37,311 nt of DNA from Candidatus Melainabacteria bacterium (GCA_013288645.1 JABDBL010000024.1:1-37311); one strand, 5' to 3'. Positions 1 to 8,620 are shown, counted from the stretch's first letter. Notes: generated by a model not told the origin, from the letters alone. Made by a program: numbers and translations.

Positions 1-78
1 CAAATGTTGCACTTAGCCTTTCAAGCTTTAAGCAGCGCTTTGCAATCTGGTGGTAACACAGTCAGTTTAGTCAAATAA
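1..78 (+). CDS. 3' end of an unidentified gene (partial)
   Basis: Frame 1 is open from the first base to a TAA at 76-78 and gives a 25-residue C-terminus ending NTVSLVK. The residues look like ordinary protein: an amphipathic helix with Ala/Leu/Ser, then a Gly-Gly turn. The end lies 11 bases from the stop of the converging peptidase gene, a common arrangement for two convergent genes. Nothing can be said about function. It could be chance, because 25 codons is short. Confidence 0.4.
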   Translation, partial: QMLHLAFQALSSALQSGGNTVSLVK

Positions 79-89
79 ATATATGGTTA

Positions 90-2981
90 TTACAGGCTGC
101 CTGCAATGACTGTAAGAGCGCGATCCGGATGCATATATTTTGCTGCGGCCGCATTAGCGGCATCTTTTGTTACTGACAGAAACTCAGTTGTGATTTCATC
201 CAAAGCACTTACACCTAGACCAATAAACTCAAATTCGGCTAATGCTCTGGATATACCCAACGATGATGCTAGTCCAACTTTGAAAGAACCAACGGCTCGA
301 CCTACTTCTTTGTTTAACTCATCGCCACTAATTCCACGATCCAAATAATCAGTTAAAACTTTGGAAGCCAGTCCAATTGCACGTTCAATATTATTGGGAT
401 TCACAGTTAATGTAACTGACCAAGGTGCACCAGGATAAGCTGTGTCAGAAAAAGATGAATAAATGCCATAAGTAAGCCCAGCTTTCTCTCTTACAATTTG
501 ACCTAAGCGCGAAGTTATAGTGTCTTGTCCCAAAGCAGAATTTGCTATTCTAGCGGCATAAAAATCTGGATCTGTGCGGCACAGAGCGGCAGGATGTCCC
601 ATTACAATATCGACACTTTGTTTATCCGCTATTTTAATTTCTAAGCGATCCGCTTTTTTTGGCAGGATAACCTCTGGTACTGTGATAAGCGAAGACGGTG
701 GTCCTGACCAATCGCCAAAATAATTTTCGACAATTTTAGCTGCTTCGCTTAATTCTATATCTCCTACTAAAGCTAAGATCATAGATGATGGGGAAAATGT
801 TCGCTTATGAAGATCAAGAATGCTAGATCGCGAAACAAGTGGCAATTCCCTTAATTCTTCACTAAATGACTTTTCATAATAAGGATGATTTGGCTCATAA
901 ATATGATTGCGAAAAGTATTCCAAGCCAGCATCTTAGTATTATTCATTGCTTCCTGAAAACGAGCCTGCCATTCTATTTTCGTTTTTGCTAATTCATCTT
1001 CAGCAAAGCCAGGGTTGCGCAATATGTCATTGAGCAGTCTGCAGTATTCATTTAAATCAGACGCTACTAAATGTGTGCCAAATGAAACCCGAAAATTGTC
1101 AACTGAAAAATCTAGTCCGCCAGGAATGCCCATGTTTTCTAATGCTTGAGCAATAGCGGTTTTATCGTAATTAATCGAACCCTTTGGCAATAGGTCCATC
1201 GTAACGTCGGCTAAATTACTGTTTTGCTGATATGAAAAATATTTGCCTGCTTTTATAACCCCAGACAAACCGAGCGATTCAATTCCTGGATTACGCATCA
1301 ATAAAAGAGTAATTCCATTTTTCAAGACTCTCTTTTCTACACGACTAGCAAATTTCGTTGTAGGGGCCTTCGGCTTAGCAACTTTTACTTTGGCGATTGT
1401 ATATTCTAGTTTTTGTGCCTTTTGTTCTTTTACGCTAGCTTTTTGAGCTTTTACACCCTTTGGTTTGGCAGGGTTTATTTTAGCTGCTGCAATCAATTTA
1501 TTACCATTGGGTTCTTCAGGCATTATCTCTAATTCTTGCTGGCGCGGAATAAAGTGCCCAACAGTACGATTATCTTTTCTAAAATAACGCTTCGCCACTT
1601 CCATAATGTCTTTAGTGGTCACGTCCCCGAAATGCTGATCATAATCCATGAGCCAATGCCAATCTGAACGTGATTCCGCTTCAGCCAGCATGAAAGCAAA
1701 ACTATTCGGTTCTGCTTTGGCTAAAATAGTACCTTTATCATTAGCAACTTTTGCGCGCTTTAACTCATCAGCATTTACTACTTCTTTAGTCAGTTTCTCA
1801 AGTTCGGCATATAATACTTCTTCGGCTTTATTGATCGGTACTTCAGGGTTAAGCATCGCACCAACAATGAAAAGACCAGGATCGCGCAAGTCAAAATGAC
1901 GAGCAAAAGCATCACAGGCAATACCGGAATCAATTAAACTGCCATATAAGCGACTTGAGCGTTCATAAGTTCCACCCAGAATATGTCTTATCGCTGACAA
2001 AGCATAAGTATCCTTATGAGCTGCTTCCGGAATATGATAGCCGATCCAAACCCGCGATAAATCTCCAGCACGATTGATTTCAAAACGACGCTCGCCTTCT
2101 TGCGGTGGCTCAATTGTATAAACTGGCGGTATTGGCCTTGGTGCAGGCTTGATGACACCAAAATATTTATCAATCATCTCCAAAGCAGATTTGGTTTTAA
2201 AATCTCCTACAACAATTAAAGTGGCATTGTCGGGCCAATAGAAAGTATCATAGAACTCTCTCAACCTCTCCATTGGCACACCTTCGACATCACAACGCCA
2301 ACCAATAGTTGGATGATGGTAAGGGTGTTCGCGAAAAGAAATTGCGTATAGCTCTTTTTCTAAAGCCTCATCAGGAAAATTTTCTCCTCTTTCCATTTCA
2401 TTGCGAACCACAGACATTTCGGAATCACGGTCTTCTTGTCTCAAGCGTAAATTCCGCATTCTGTCAGCTTCTAGGCTCAGGCATAGCTCTAAGTATTCGG
2501 AGGGTACTACTTCAAAATAACTCGTTCGATCAAACCAAGTGGTGGCGTTCCAATAAGCACCGATTTGGGTCAATAATTCGTCCATACCGTTGCCCTTTTC
2601 AGCATTGTGTTTGTTGGTGCCTTTAAAAAGCATATGTTCTAAAAAGTGAGTGGCACCGGTAAAACCAACTGCCTCATTACGGCTGCCTACTTTATACAGA
2701 ACCAAAACTGTGACTACTGGGGCACTGTCGTTGGGTAACAACAAAACCTTCAAGCCGTTCTTTAGCCGATATTCTGTTACATTGTCGCGTTCAGTAACTT
2801 TAGTAACTGCCCTTTTTGATGGAGCAGCCTTTGATTTACTTTTTGTTTTTGTACTGATTCTAGACTTGGATCGATGATTTATACTACTATTTTTTTCTAC
2901 AGCACCACTTTTACTTTTGGCTTTGCTTTTAGAAGACTTGCTAGCTATATTGCTGGATTTACCTGTTGATCTTTTTTGCAT
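90..2981 (-). CDS. M16 family zinc metallopeptidase, two peptidase-type domains in one chain
   Basis: 963 residues. Residues 1-60 are a Ser/Lys-rich, probably disordered tail with no signal peptide. The first M16 domain follows, with the inverted zinc motif HFLEH (H112, E115, H116) and the likely third ligand E195 in VVRNEMERGEN. After a Lys/Ala/Pro-rich linker (about 500-550) comes a second M16 domain without a zinc motif. It carries the R/Y pair (R831 and Y838 in REKAGLTYG) that helps bind substrate in the closed clamshell. M16B enzymes often split these halves over two genes; here one chain holds both, so it should work as a monomer degrading or processing peptides. The start ATG has no clear Shine-Dalgarno. 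An ATG is not available again until well inside the catalytic domain, so the tail is probably translated. The family call is firm; substrate and location are unknown. Confidence 0.93.
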   Translation of the reverse strand: MQKRSTGKSSNIASKSSKSKAKSKSGAVEKNSSINHRSKSRISTKTKSKSKAAPSKRAVTKVTERDNVTEYRLKNGLKVLLLPNDSAPVVTVLVLYKVGSRNEAVGFTGATHFLEHMLFKGTNKHNAEKGNGMDELLTQIGAYWNATTWFDRTSYFEVVPSEYLELCLSLEADRMRNLRLRQEDRDSEMSVVRNEMERGENFPDEALEKELYAISFREHPYHHPTIGWRCDVEGVPMERLREFYDTFYWPDNATLIVVGDFKTKSALEMIDKYFGVIKPAPRPIPPVYTIEPPQEGERRFEINRAGDLSRVWIGYHIPEAAHKDTYALSAIRHILGGTYERSSRLYGSLIDSGIACDAFARHFDLRDPGLFIVGAMLNPEVPINKAEEVLYAELEKLTKEVVNADELKRAKVANDKGTILAKAEPNSFAFMLAEAESRSDWHWLMDYDQHFGDVTTKDIMEVAKRYFRKDNRTVGHFIPRQQELEIMPEEPNGNKLIAAAKINPAKPKGVKAQKASVKEQKAQKLEYTIAKVKVAKPKAPTTKFASRVEKRVLKNGITLLLMRNPGIESLGLSGVIKAGKYFSYQQNSNLADVTMDLLPKGSINYDKTAIAQALENMGIPGGLDFSVDNFRVSFGTHLVASDLNEYCRLLNDILRNPGFAEDELAKTKIEWQARFQEAMNNTKMLAWNTFRNHIYEPNHPYYEKSFSEELRELPLVSRSSILDLHKRTFSPSSMILALVGDIELSEAAKIVENYFGDWSGPPSSLITVPEVILPKKADRLEIKIADKQSVDIVMGHPAALCRTDPDFYAARIANSALGQDTITSRLGQIVREKAGLTYGIYSSFSDTAYPGAPWSVTLTVNPNNIERAIGLASKVLTDYLDRGISGDELNKEVGRAVGSFKVGLASSLGISRALAEFEFIGLGVSALDEITTEFLSVTKDAANAAAAKYMHPDRALTVIAGSL

Positions 2982-3029
2982 AAATAAATTTTTGTTGATT
3001 ACCTTTGGTTTTGTCCGTAGTGAAATATA

Positions 3030-3067
3030 GACTGTGCAGTCTCAGACAGTCCGGGCTGTCAAGACAG
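3030..3067. repeat. Cluster of short inverted repeats between divergent genes
   Basis: Three overlapping dyads built from the same CAGTC/GACAG words lie between the divergent peptidase and secreted-protein genes: GACTG-TG-CAGTC (3030-3041), GACAG-6nt-CTGTC (3045-3060) and CTGTC-aa-GACAG (3056-3067). Such a cluster could be an operator or a folded leader. No protein is assigned to it. Confidence 0.3.
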
Positions 3068-3262
3068 TTTCAAGTGTAGACAAAAATCAGTTTAGCAATA
3101 AATCTATGTGTTAATAACTACAATTAAGTAAACAATGGTTAGTTTCAACTATTCTTGACGACCAGGGCAATCTCATTCAGCAAAACAAGATGGTAATCTA
3201 ATGCAAAGCAAAATTGCTCTATTACACTCCTTATTCTCCTTGAGGTTAAAAAGAAGATCAGT

Positions 3263-3634
3263 ATGAAAATAACTAGCATTACCCTTTTCACCATTTCTGT
3301 TTTGGCACTGTCAACTGTGGTGGCAAAAGCTCAAACTGACACTACAACTACTTCTACAACTACTTCTACAACCACCACTAAAAAACCTGGTATAGGTACT
3401 AAAGTTAAAAACGGCACTGAAAACGTGTTCAAAGATATGGGCAAAGGTGTCAAAAAGGTGGGTACAGGTATAGAAAAAGGTGCTAAGGGCACAGTTCATG
3501 CCACCGAAAAGGGCGCCGAAAACGTGGAAAGCGGAACCAAAAAAACTATGTCAAAAGTAACTCACCACAAAAAGGCTGATAAAACTTCCTCCACAACCAC
3601 TACAAGCGAATCAACAACTCAAACAAACCAGTAG
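3263..3634 (+). CDS. Small secreted Lys/Thr-rich repetitive protein
   Basis: 123 residues. Residues 1-24 form a clear Sec signal peptide (MKIT start, hydrophobic core, predicted cut after AKA). Then comes a poly-Thr/Ser stretch (about 25-42) encoded by a 12-base imperfect tandem repeat. Residues 45-105 are Gly/Lys-rich with repeated KGxxxxxxG spacing (GKGVKKVGTG, EKGAKGTVHA, EKGAENVESG), which resembles desiccation/LEA-like amphipathic repeats. The C-terminus is again Ser/Thr-rich. There is no enzyme motif. After export it is probably unstructured or binds the cell surface or nucleic acid through its high positive charge; that is inference. The ATG follows AAGAAG. A strong hairpin downstream (3746-3778) probably ends the transcript. 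Confidence 0.7.
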   Translation: MKITSITLFTISVLALSTVVAKAQTDTTTTSTTTSTTTTKKPGIGTKVKNGTENVFKDMGKGVKKVGTGIEKGAKGTVHATEKGAENVESGTKKTMSKVTHHKKADKTSSTTTTSESTTQTNQ

Positions 3635-3745
3635 GCAAGGGCTTTAAGGTTGCCAATGTGACATTAAACCTATCTTATAATTTCATTAAATCTATATAGA
3701 ATTAAAGCACCATAAGACAATTCTGGTAATTGATGTCATACTTAA

Positions 3746-3778
3746 AAAACAAAGTTTGGTTATGCCAAACTTTGTTTT
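3746..3778 (+). terminator. Perfect 14-bp hairpin, likely terminator
   Basis: AAAACAAAGTTTGG (3746-3759), loop TTATG, and the exact complement (3765-3778). The right arm itself ends in TTTGTTTT, so the run of T is moderate. It lies between the secreted-protein gene and the RRM gene and probably ends the former. Since it stands only 35 bases before the RRM start it may instead sit in that gene's leader. Confidence 0.65.
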
Positions 3779-3813
3779 GTTATTAGCTGTCCTTAGGAAG
3801 ACTGAAATCAATT

Positions 3814-4095
3814 ATGAACACTAAACTTTTCGTTGGTAACCTTTCATTTAAAACTACTGAGCAAGAATTAGAAGAAGCTTTTTCTCGTTCTGGAAAAGTG
3901 GTTTCGGTTGCCTTACCTGTAGATAGAGAAACCGGGAGAAAGCGTGGCTTCGGCTTTGTAGAAATGGAAACTGCAGAAGAAGCGGAAGCGGCTATTCGCG
4001 ACTTTAACGGGCAAACATTAGGTGGACGCCAGATTGTGGTTAATCCATCGCATGCTCGTGAAGCTGGCGGAAGCAAAAGATCACAGCAACGCTAG
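3814..4095 (+). CDS. Single-RRM RNA-binding protein
   Basis: 93 residues made almost wholly of one RNA recognition motif. RNP2 is LFVGNL (5-10) and RNP1 is KRGFGFVEM (43-51), with the aromatic residues that stack on RNA bases (F6, F46, F48) in place. A short basic tail (SKRSQQR) follows. This is the layout of cyanobacterial Rbp proteins, which bind RNA and are often cold-induced. A Shine-Dalgarno AGGAAG lies 15 bases before the ATG. The preceding perfect hairpin at 3746-3778 may separate it from the upstream gene or form part of its leader. The RNA target is unknown. Confidence 0.93.
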   Translation: MNTKLFVGNLSFKTTEQELEEAFSRSGKVVSVALPVDRETGRKRGFGFVEMETAEEAEAAIRDFNGQTLGGRQIVVNPSHAREAGGSKRSQQR

Positions 4096-4158
4096 TCCTT
4101 GTAATAATTGGCTTTCTACTAGGACTTCTAATAAAACATAACAAGCCTGTTGAGGACA

Positions 4159-4533
4159 TTATTGTCTGTAAGGAAGTAGCTTGACTTTGCCATTTTGGCG
4201 TTCAATCGAAACATTACCAGTTAAGACGGCTCGCCAATATTTGCCAACCATATACAGGGCAACTATCGGTACCCAGAAATTTTTGCCCGATTTGGTGAAT
4301 AGAACCGGTTTATTTTTCTCAAAATAATAATGTCCTAGCAATTGCAAAGCCCAACCAAGAACGAAATAGGATAAACTTTTACGCGGATTTATTAAGGCAA
4401 GAGGAAAGGAAAGCGCTATCATTGGAACTCCAAACATATGTGTGACAATGCATCCGACTGTTTGATGTTGGCTTTTATATTCGAAAAGTGCTTGCTCGAA
4501 ATCTATATTGGGCATAAATAGATTAAATACCAA
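4159..4533 (-). CDS. DUF962/Mpo1-like small membrane protein, TTG start
   Basis: 124 residues. Features of the DUF962 family (yeast Mpo1-like, a dioxygenase shortening 2-hydroxy fatty acids) are visible: EYKSQHQ near residue 18, a second His in VTHMFGVP, and QLLGHYYFEKNKP in the middle, between hydrophobic segments. The spaced His residues would be the metal ligands. The start is taken as TTG at 4533 because AAGGAAG stands nine bases upstream of it. The next ATG, at 4515, has no ribosome site. It is convergent with the RRM gene and divergent from the GGDEF-like gene. The enzymatic role is inferred from the family only. Confidence 0.72.
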   Translation of the reverse strand: MVFNLFMPNIDFEQALFEYKSQHQTVGCIVTHMFGVPMIALSFPLALINPRKSLSYFVLGWALQLLGHYYFEKNKPVLFTKSGKNFWVPIVALYMVGKYWRAVLTGNVSIERQNGKVKLLPYRQ

Positions 4534-4590
4534 ATTTAATACTTCCTTACCCGTATTGGTAAAATATAAACAGTTAAGTAATTAGGCTAT

Positions 4591-5259
4591 ATGAGTAAAT
4601 TTCTTAGTCGTCATAGCGAAGGTTGGCAGTGTGCTCGTGATACTGCTTTTAATCGCTTAGTATCGGATGTACAAGCTAATAAATCAAAGTATAAAAAGCT
4701 CAAAAATACAAGCGGCGACTTGCGTGACGAAATGATTAGCGAAGAGGCATTCAAACAATACGAAAGCGCCACTGTCCGCGACGAATTAACTGGTCTTTAC
4801 AATGCCAGATACTTCGCCCAAAAATTGGCTAAAGAACTAAAAAGAGCTAAAAGGTACAAAAGGCCATTTTCCTTAATGTTGATTTCTCTGGACAAGTTAG
4901 ACCATTTGCAAAAGCTTTATGGCAATCTAGTGAGTTGTCAGATGTTGCAACAAGAAGCAAAGGTTATGAGCTCCTCTGTGCGTGAAGTAGATACTGTTTT
5001 TCGTGTTAGTCCAGATCGGTTTGCCATTATTTTCCCAGAAACATATGCTTCTAAAACTATTATTGTCGGGGAGCGTATTTGCGAAAAAACTCGAGCTAAG
5101 TCAATTATCAGCGGTTCTAATACCATCATAGTGACAATAAGTGTCGGCATTGCATCTTTTCCGACACATGGCAGACAAGACAAAGAGCTGTTAACAATTG
5201 CTGGACAATTTCTCGAGCAAGCACAAAAAGCAGGTGGCAACAAAGTTGTTACTGGTTAA
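4591..5259 (+). CDS. Degenerate GGDEF-domain protein, probably not a cyclase
   Basis: 222 residues. A helical N-terminus (1-60) leads into a GGDEF fold beginning at RDELTGLYNARYF (63-75). The signature GGDEF is replaced by SPDRF (140-144). In the DxDxFK metal motif the first Asp is Ser99, leaving only D101. The catalytic Glu/Asp and the glycines that hold GTP are therefore lost, so diguanylate cyclase activity is unlikely. The downstream part (SVGIASFP at 184-191, then the AGGNKV end) is still well conserved, which suggests selection for another role such as nucleotide sensing or dimerisation. It ends within four bases of the converging zinc-ribbon gene. Compare the intact GGDEF protein at 27544-30366. 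Confidence 0.85.
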   Translation: MSKFLSRHSEGWQCARDTAFNRLVSDVQANKSKYKKLKNTSGDLRDEMISEEAFKQYESATVRDELTGLYNARYFAQKLAKELKRAKRYKRPFSLMLISLDKLDHLQKLYGNLVSCQMLQQEAKVMSSSVREVDTVFRVSPDRFAIIFPETYASKTIIVGERICEKTRAKSIISGSNTIIVTISVGIASFPTHGRQDKELLTIAGQFLEQAQKAGGNKVVTG

Positions 5260-6926
5260 TATTCCAGATCTTTCATAGTTTTTTCTTCAGCTGAAGCCGA
5301 TGATTCATTTTCACTATTGCTCCTAACACTAGCTTTTGACGGTGTGTTATCTTCGCTTATAGTTTTGGATTCGTTAGATATTTCCTGCCCATTATGTTTG
5401 GTTTCGTTAATTGATTCCTTTTTAAAAGGCTTTTCTTCTGACGACTTAGATGCTTTTGGTTCTTTGGCGCTTAATTGATATTGCGAGCTGCTCAATTGTA
5501 ATTTTGAGCCTGCTTTGATTGGATATGAGCCGTAGAGAACACCGTCTAAATATACTTTGAAAGCTATATTTTCCTGTCCATGTGCCGGTATTGGGGCCGA
5601 GAAATTAAACGGTTTTGTTTGTTGTGATAATAAAGGTGGCACAAAATCATCAATTATCTTTTGTTCTTTTTGCCAAACTGTAAGTCCCCTAGCATCGTCA
5701 GATAGTTGTACTTTCATATCCAAACTATTCAGGTTCTTATTATTGGGGTTCCAAAGTTCACCGACAATTTTTGCTTTGCCTGCCGCTACTTCAACATTTA
5801 AGTTTTTAATAGCAACAACTGGATAACCCATTGATTGATCCAATGAATTAGCTTGCTGAAAATAGGCATATCCACTAACAGTGTCTCCAGACTGAATAAC
5901 CTCTTTGCCCCGTTGCATATAAAGTTGAGCTAGTTTATTTTTTAACGATTGATCGTCAGCTGTCAGTTTTAATGCTTTTTGTACTTGATTTATAGCTTCA
6001 TTTAACTTGCCACCATGCTCACAGATGTCGGCTGCTAAAAGATAATTTCTGGCATTTTCTTCTAATGCATTCAGTTTATTCAAATAATCGAGTGCTTTAG
6101 CATCGTCGCCACTGCCATAAGCTATGTCAACTAATTTAAGATAGATTGTAGCCAAACGGCTTTTAGCTTCAGTTGAACGTACACCTTCATTAAGACGCTC
6201 TACTTCTTCCCATAATCTTTTAGCTTCATCGAGTTTGCCTTGCTCAATGCAATCGTCTCCCCGCATAGCATCTAAATCCGCCAATTCGGCTTTTTTGCCA
6301 GGCACTGCAGCATTAGCTAAAGGACGTAATAAATCAATGGCCTTTTCTAATTGTCCATGCTGTTTATAGTAATTAGCTAATTCGGAAGCAAGGGCAGGAT
6401 CGGCAATTACGCCTACGCCTAGTTGTTGAGCGCGTGTTATACAATCCCAAGCCTCAGTTAACTGGTCTACACCTATATAGGCTCTAGCTAAAGCCAAATA
6501 AACATTGGGATCATTACTCCGCAAAGCAGTAGCTTTAGAAAGAGTTTGTACAGCAAAAGCATATTGCCCCATAGCGAGTTGCTGCTTGCCCAAATCTAAT
6601 AAACGCTTATCATCTGGCGAGCGACCAAGAAAAAAAGCTGTGGCACCAGCAAAAACGAGCAATATCAAAAGCGCGACAAATATACTACGCTGATTAGACA
6701 TCAACTTTATCGTCTTAAAAGCCGGCGAACGCCGCTCAAAATTAGCTTCTTCCCTGGACTCTTCTTCATGTTGTAAATCACGAAAACGTATACGGGCCAA
6801 AGAGTTTCGCGCATCTACTTGGGGCGCCTCAGTAATTTGTTGAACTGCCGGCTTAAAATCCATGCCACAGGAGATACAACGTTCATAGAACGCTGGATGG
6901 TATAAACCACAAGCTGGACAATTCAT
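5256..6926 (-). CDS. Zinc-ribbon, single-TM, TPR protein
   Basis: 556 residues. An N-terminal zinc ribbon (C3, C6, C17, C20 as CPAC and CISC) is followed by a charged stretch, one membrane segment (about 81-101), about six TPR-like helical pairs (about 105-360) and a beta-rich FxLYD/DUF3426-like region (about 365-465: VGELWNPN, YLDGVLYGSYPIKAG). A Ser/Lys/Glu-rich tail ends it. The ribbon would be cytoplasmic and the TPRs extracytoplasmic if the membrane segment is a signal anchor. Such scaffolds usually hold other proteins together; the partner is unknown. The ATG has AGGAAG eight bases upstream. It follows rplL on the same strand after about 100 bases with no clear terminator, so some read-through from the ribosomal operon is possible. 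Confidence 0.8.
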   Translation of the reverse strand: MNCPACGLYHPAFYERCISCGMDFKPAVQQITEAPQVDARNSLARIRFRDLQHEEESREEANFERRSPAFKTIKLMSNQRSIFVALLILLVFAGATAFFLGRSPDDKRLLDLGKQQLAMGQYAFAVQTLSKATALRSNDPNVYLALARAYIGVDQLTEAWDCITRAQQLGVGVIADPALASELANYYKQHGQLEKAIDLLRPLANAAVPGKKAELADLDAMRGDDCIEQGKLDEAKRLWEEVERLNEGVRSTEAKSRLATIYLKLVDIAYGSGDDAKALDYLNKLNALEENARNYLLAADICEHGGKLNEAINQVQKALKLTADDQSLKNKLAQLYMQRGKEVIQSGDTVSGYAYFQQANSLDQSMGYPVVAIKNLNVEVAAGKAKIVGELWNPNNKNLNSLDMKVQLSDDARGLTVWQKEQKIIDDFVPPLLSQQTKPFNFSAPIPAHGQENIAFKVYLDGVLYGSYPIKAGSKLQLSSSQYQLSAKEPKASKSSEEKPFKKESINETKHNGQEISNESKTISEDNTPSKASVRSNSENESSASAEEKTMKDLEY

Positions 6927-7029
6927 TTTTAATTCTTCCTAGCTGCCATATACCCGGTTTTTAAATTGGATTGGCAGAAGGTCTAAGTAGTTAATCAGTA
7001 GAGGACACTTAAATTGTACTTTACTAATT

Positions 7030-7419
7030 TTACTTAATTTCTACTTTAGCGCCAGTAGCTTCTAGTTTTTGTTTCATTTGTTGGGCTTCTTCCTTTTTAA
7101 TCTTCTCTTTTAAAGGCTTAGGGGCAGAATCAACAATGTCTTTGGCTTCTTTGAGTCCTAGGCCTGTTAATTCACGAACAACCTTAAGAACTTCGATTTT
7201 CTTTTCGCCGACAGCTGCCAAGACTATTGTAAATTCCTCTTGTTCTTCTGCTGCTGCGCCGCCGCCAGGGGCTGCACCATGGGCTGCTGCAACTGCCATA
7301 GGGGCTGCTGCTGTAACGCCAAATTTATCTTCCATTTTCTTTTTGAGATCAGCTGCTTCAAGTAAAGTTAAAGAACCGATTTGATCCAAAAGATCGTCAA
7401 CTGAAATTTTAGTTGCCAT
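7030..7419 (-). CDS. rplL: 50S ribosomal protein L7/L12
   Basis: 129 residues, the normal length. It has an N-terminal dimerisation helix region, an Ala/Gly/Pro-rich hinge (about 35-57), and the C-terminal domain with [15 protein letters not shown], which contacts translation factors on the ribosome stalk. An AAGGAG ribosome site stands nine bases before ATG. It is the second gene of the rplJ-rplL operon, 72 bases after rplJ, so the high L12:L10 ratio is probably set by its own strong ribosome site. Confidence 0.98.
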   Translation of the reverse strand: MATKISVDDLLDQIGSLTLLEAADLKKKMEDKFGVTAAAPMAVAAAHGAAPGGGAAAEEQEEFTIVLAAVGEKKIEVLKVVRELTGLGLKEAKDIVDSAPKPLKEKIKKEEAQQMKQKLEATGAKVEIK

Positions 7420-7491
7420 TTTTTACTCCTTAGTTACTCTTATTTATAATTGTCATTATTTTGTTCAATTGGTGGACTATAAAACTTGCTT

Positions 7492-8022
7492 TTAGGCAGC
7501 GTTATTTTTCTTGGCTACTTCTTCAGTTAAATACGCAATGTCACGCATTAGACCTGAAAGAGCTCCAACTATGCCGCTTGCACCTGAATCAAGACCAGAC
7601 ATAATCTGAGACAGTAATACTTCTTTGCTGGGCAATTTAGCTAAGCCTTTCACTTCTTTTTCAGAAATTGTTCTGCCTTCTAAAACACCGCCGCGAATGG
7701 TACCCTTCTTCAATTCACTAAAATATTGAAGGGTGGTTTTAGCTGCTTGTACAGGGTCATCATAACCAACTACAACAGCCGAAGGACCTTTAGTTAAGCC
7801 CTCGATTGAAGCAAAGTCAGATTCTTTGGTAGCAATCTTAACTAGTGTATTTTTTGCCACACGCACTTTAGATTGTTGCCCATCCAACAAACGTCTTAAT
7901 TTGGTTAATTCAGCAACAGTAAGACCGCTTACATCAGCTACTACCGCTACTTTCGCATTGGTAAAAAACTGTTCAAGATCTTTAACTGTATCTTGTTTTT
8001 TTGTTCTTTGGACATTTGCCAT
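7492..8022 (-). CDS. rplJ: 50S ribosomal protein L10
   Basis: 176 residues, standard length. The N-terminal rRNA-binding domain (KVAVVADVSGLTVAELTKLR, VAKNTL) and the C-terminal helix that holds L7/L12 dimers are recognisable. GGAG precedes the ATG by six to seven bases. It opens the operon and is preceded by a long leader with L10-binding features and an intrinsic terminator (see 8023-8209). rplK and rplA, which usually stand upstream, are absent; the next gene upstream is a divergent ferredoxin. Confidence 0.98.
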   Translation of the reverse strand: MANVQRTKKQDTVKDLEQFFTNAKVAVVADVSGLTVAELTKLRRLLDGQQSKVRVAKNTLVKIATKESDFASIEGLTKGPSAVVVGYDDPVQAAKTTLQYFSELKKGTIRGGVLEGRTISEKEVKGLAKLPSKEVLLSQIMSGLDSGASGIVGALSGLMRDIAYLTEEVAKKNNAA

Positions 8023-8209
8023 TGCTTTCTCCTCGCTATAAACAAAAAATCCTGGCGCATCTACGACCAGGAGATAAGAATCACAACGGAATTAAATTCC
8101 TAACTTACAACAGTTGATTGTGACCTATAGCTGGCATCAACACTTAGTTGAACATTAAGTCCGCCAAAAGCTGGACACCAAACTGTCTACGGCCGCCCCT
8201 TTACAGAGA
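8023..8209 (-). promoter_or_regulatory. L10 leader (autoregulatory 5' region of rplJ-rplL)
   Basis: On the reverse strand this leader contains CCGTAGACAGT (8183-8193 region, read backwards), a hallmark of the ribosomal L10 leader family, where the L10(L12)4 complex binds a kink-turn RNA. The leader then runs through several foldable segments to a terminator hairpin (8041-8072) just before the rplJ ribosome site. In Bacillus subtilis the same layout works by attenuation: excess L10-L12 favours the terminator. That mechanism is inferred here from the layout. Confidence 0.8.
8041..8072 (-). terminator. Attenuator terminator before rplJ
   Basis: Reverse-strand hairpin TCCTGG...CCAGGA, extended by a CG/CG pair across a one-base bulge, followed by TTTTTT. 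It lies upstream of the rplJ start and before its GGAG site, so it can only act on rplJ-rplL itself, as an attenuator. Confidence 0.8.
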
Positions 8210-8215
8210 AGGCAT

Positions 8216-8245
8216 ATAATGACAGGCTTGAATATATACAGTCAA
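8216..8245 (-). promoter_or_regulatory. Likely promoter of rplJ-rplL
   Basis: Reverse strand: TTGACT (8240-8245) and CATTAT (8216-8221) with an 18-base spacer. Transcription would begin near 8209, just upstream of the L10 leader motif. This agrees with the operon starting here rather than reading in from rplK-rplA. Confidence 0.45.
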
Positions 8246-8303
8246 GGTCTAGTCAGCATTTATTAACTGAAATTGCAAACTAAGTGATCGGCACGGGAGA
8301 ATA

Positions 8304-8600
8304 ATGAATATTTTCGAAAAACATGTTTTTGTCTGCACAAGCGGCAAAACTTGTCCTGAACAAGGTTCAGAGGCAGTATGTGACGCATTGAAGGAAGAGA
8401 TCAAAGAACGGGGTTTGAAAAAAACTATACGTATTAACAAAGCGGGCTGCATGGGACAATGTGGGAATGGACCGATGATAGTTGTCTACCCGCAAGGACA
8501 TTGGTACTGTCAAGTATCAGTGAAAGACGTAAAAGAAATAATTGAAAAAGATCTTATCGAAGGTAAAAAAATAAAACGACTAATCTACAAGCCCAAATAA
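8304..8600 (+). CDS. Thioredoxin-like [2Fe-2S] ferredoxin
   Basis: 98 residues. It has the pattern of NuoE-like/Aquifex Fd4-type ferredoxins: KHVFVCTSGKTC with C11 and C17 near the start, and GCMGQCGNGP with C49 and C53 in the middle. These four cysteines should hold a 2Fe-2S cluster, with C26 extra. It carries electrons in the cytoplasm; the partner is unknown. GGGAGA five bases before the ATG fixes the start. It is divergent from rplJ-rplL and followed by a long foldable intergenic region, so it appears to be a single-gene unit. Confidence 0.88.
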   Translation: MNIFEKHVFVCTSGKTCPEQGSEAVCDALKEEIKERGLKKTIRINKAGCMGQCGNGPMIVVYPQGHWYCQVSVKDVKEIIEKDLIEGKKIKRLIYKPK

Positions 8601-8620
8601 AGTATTACTCTTTTTAAAGA

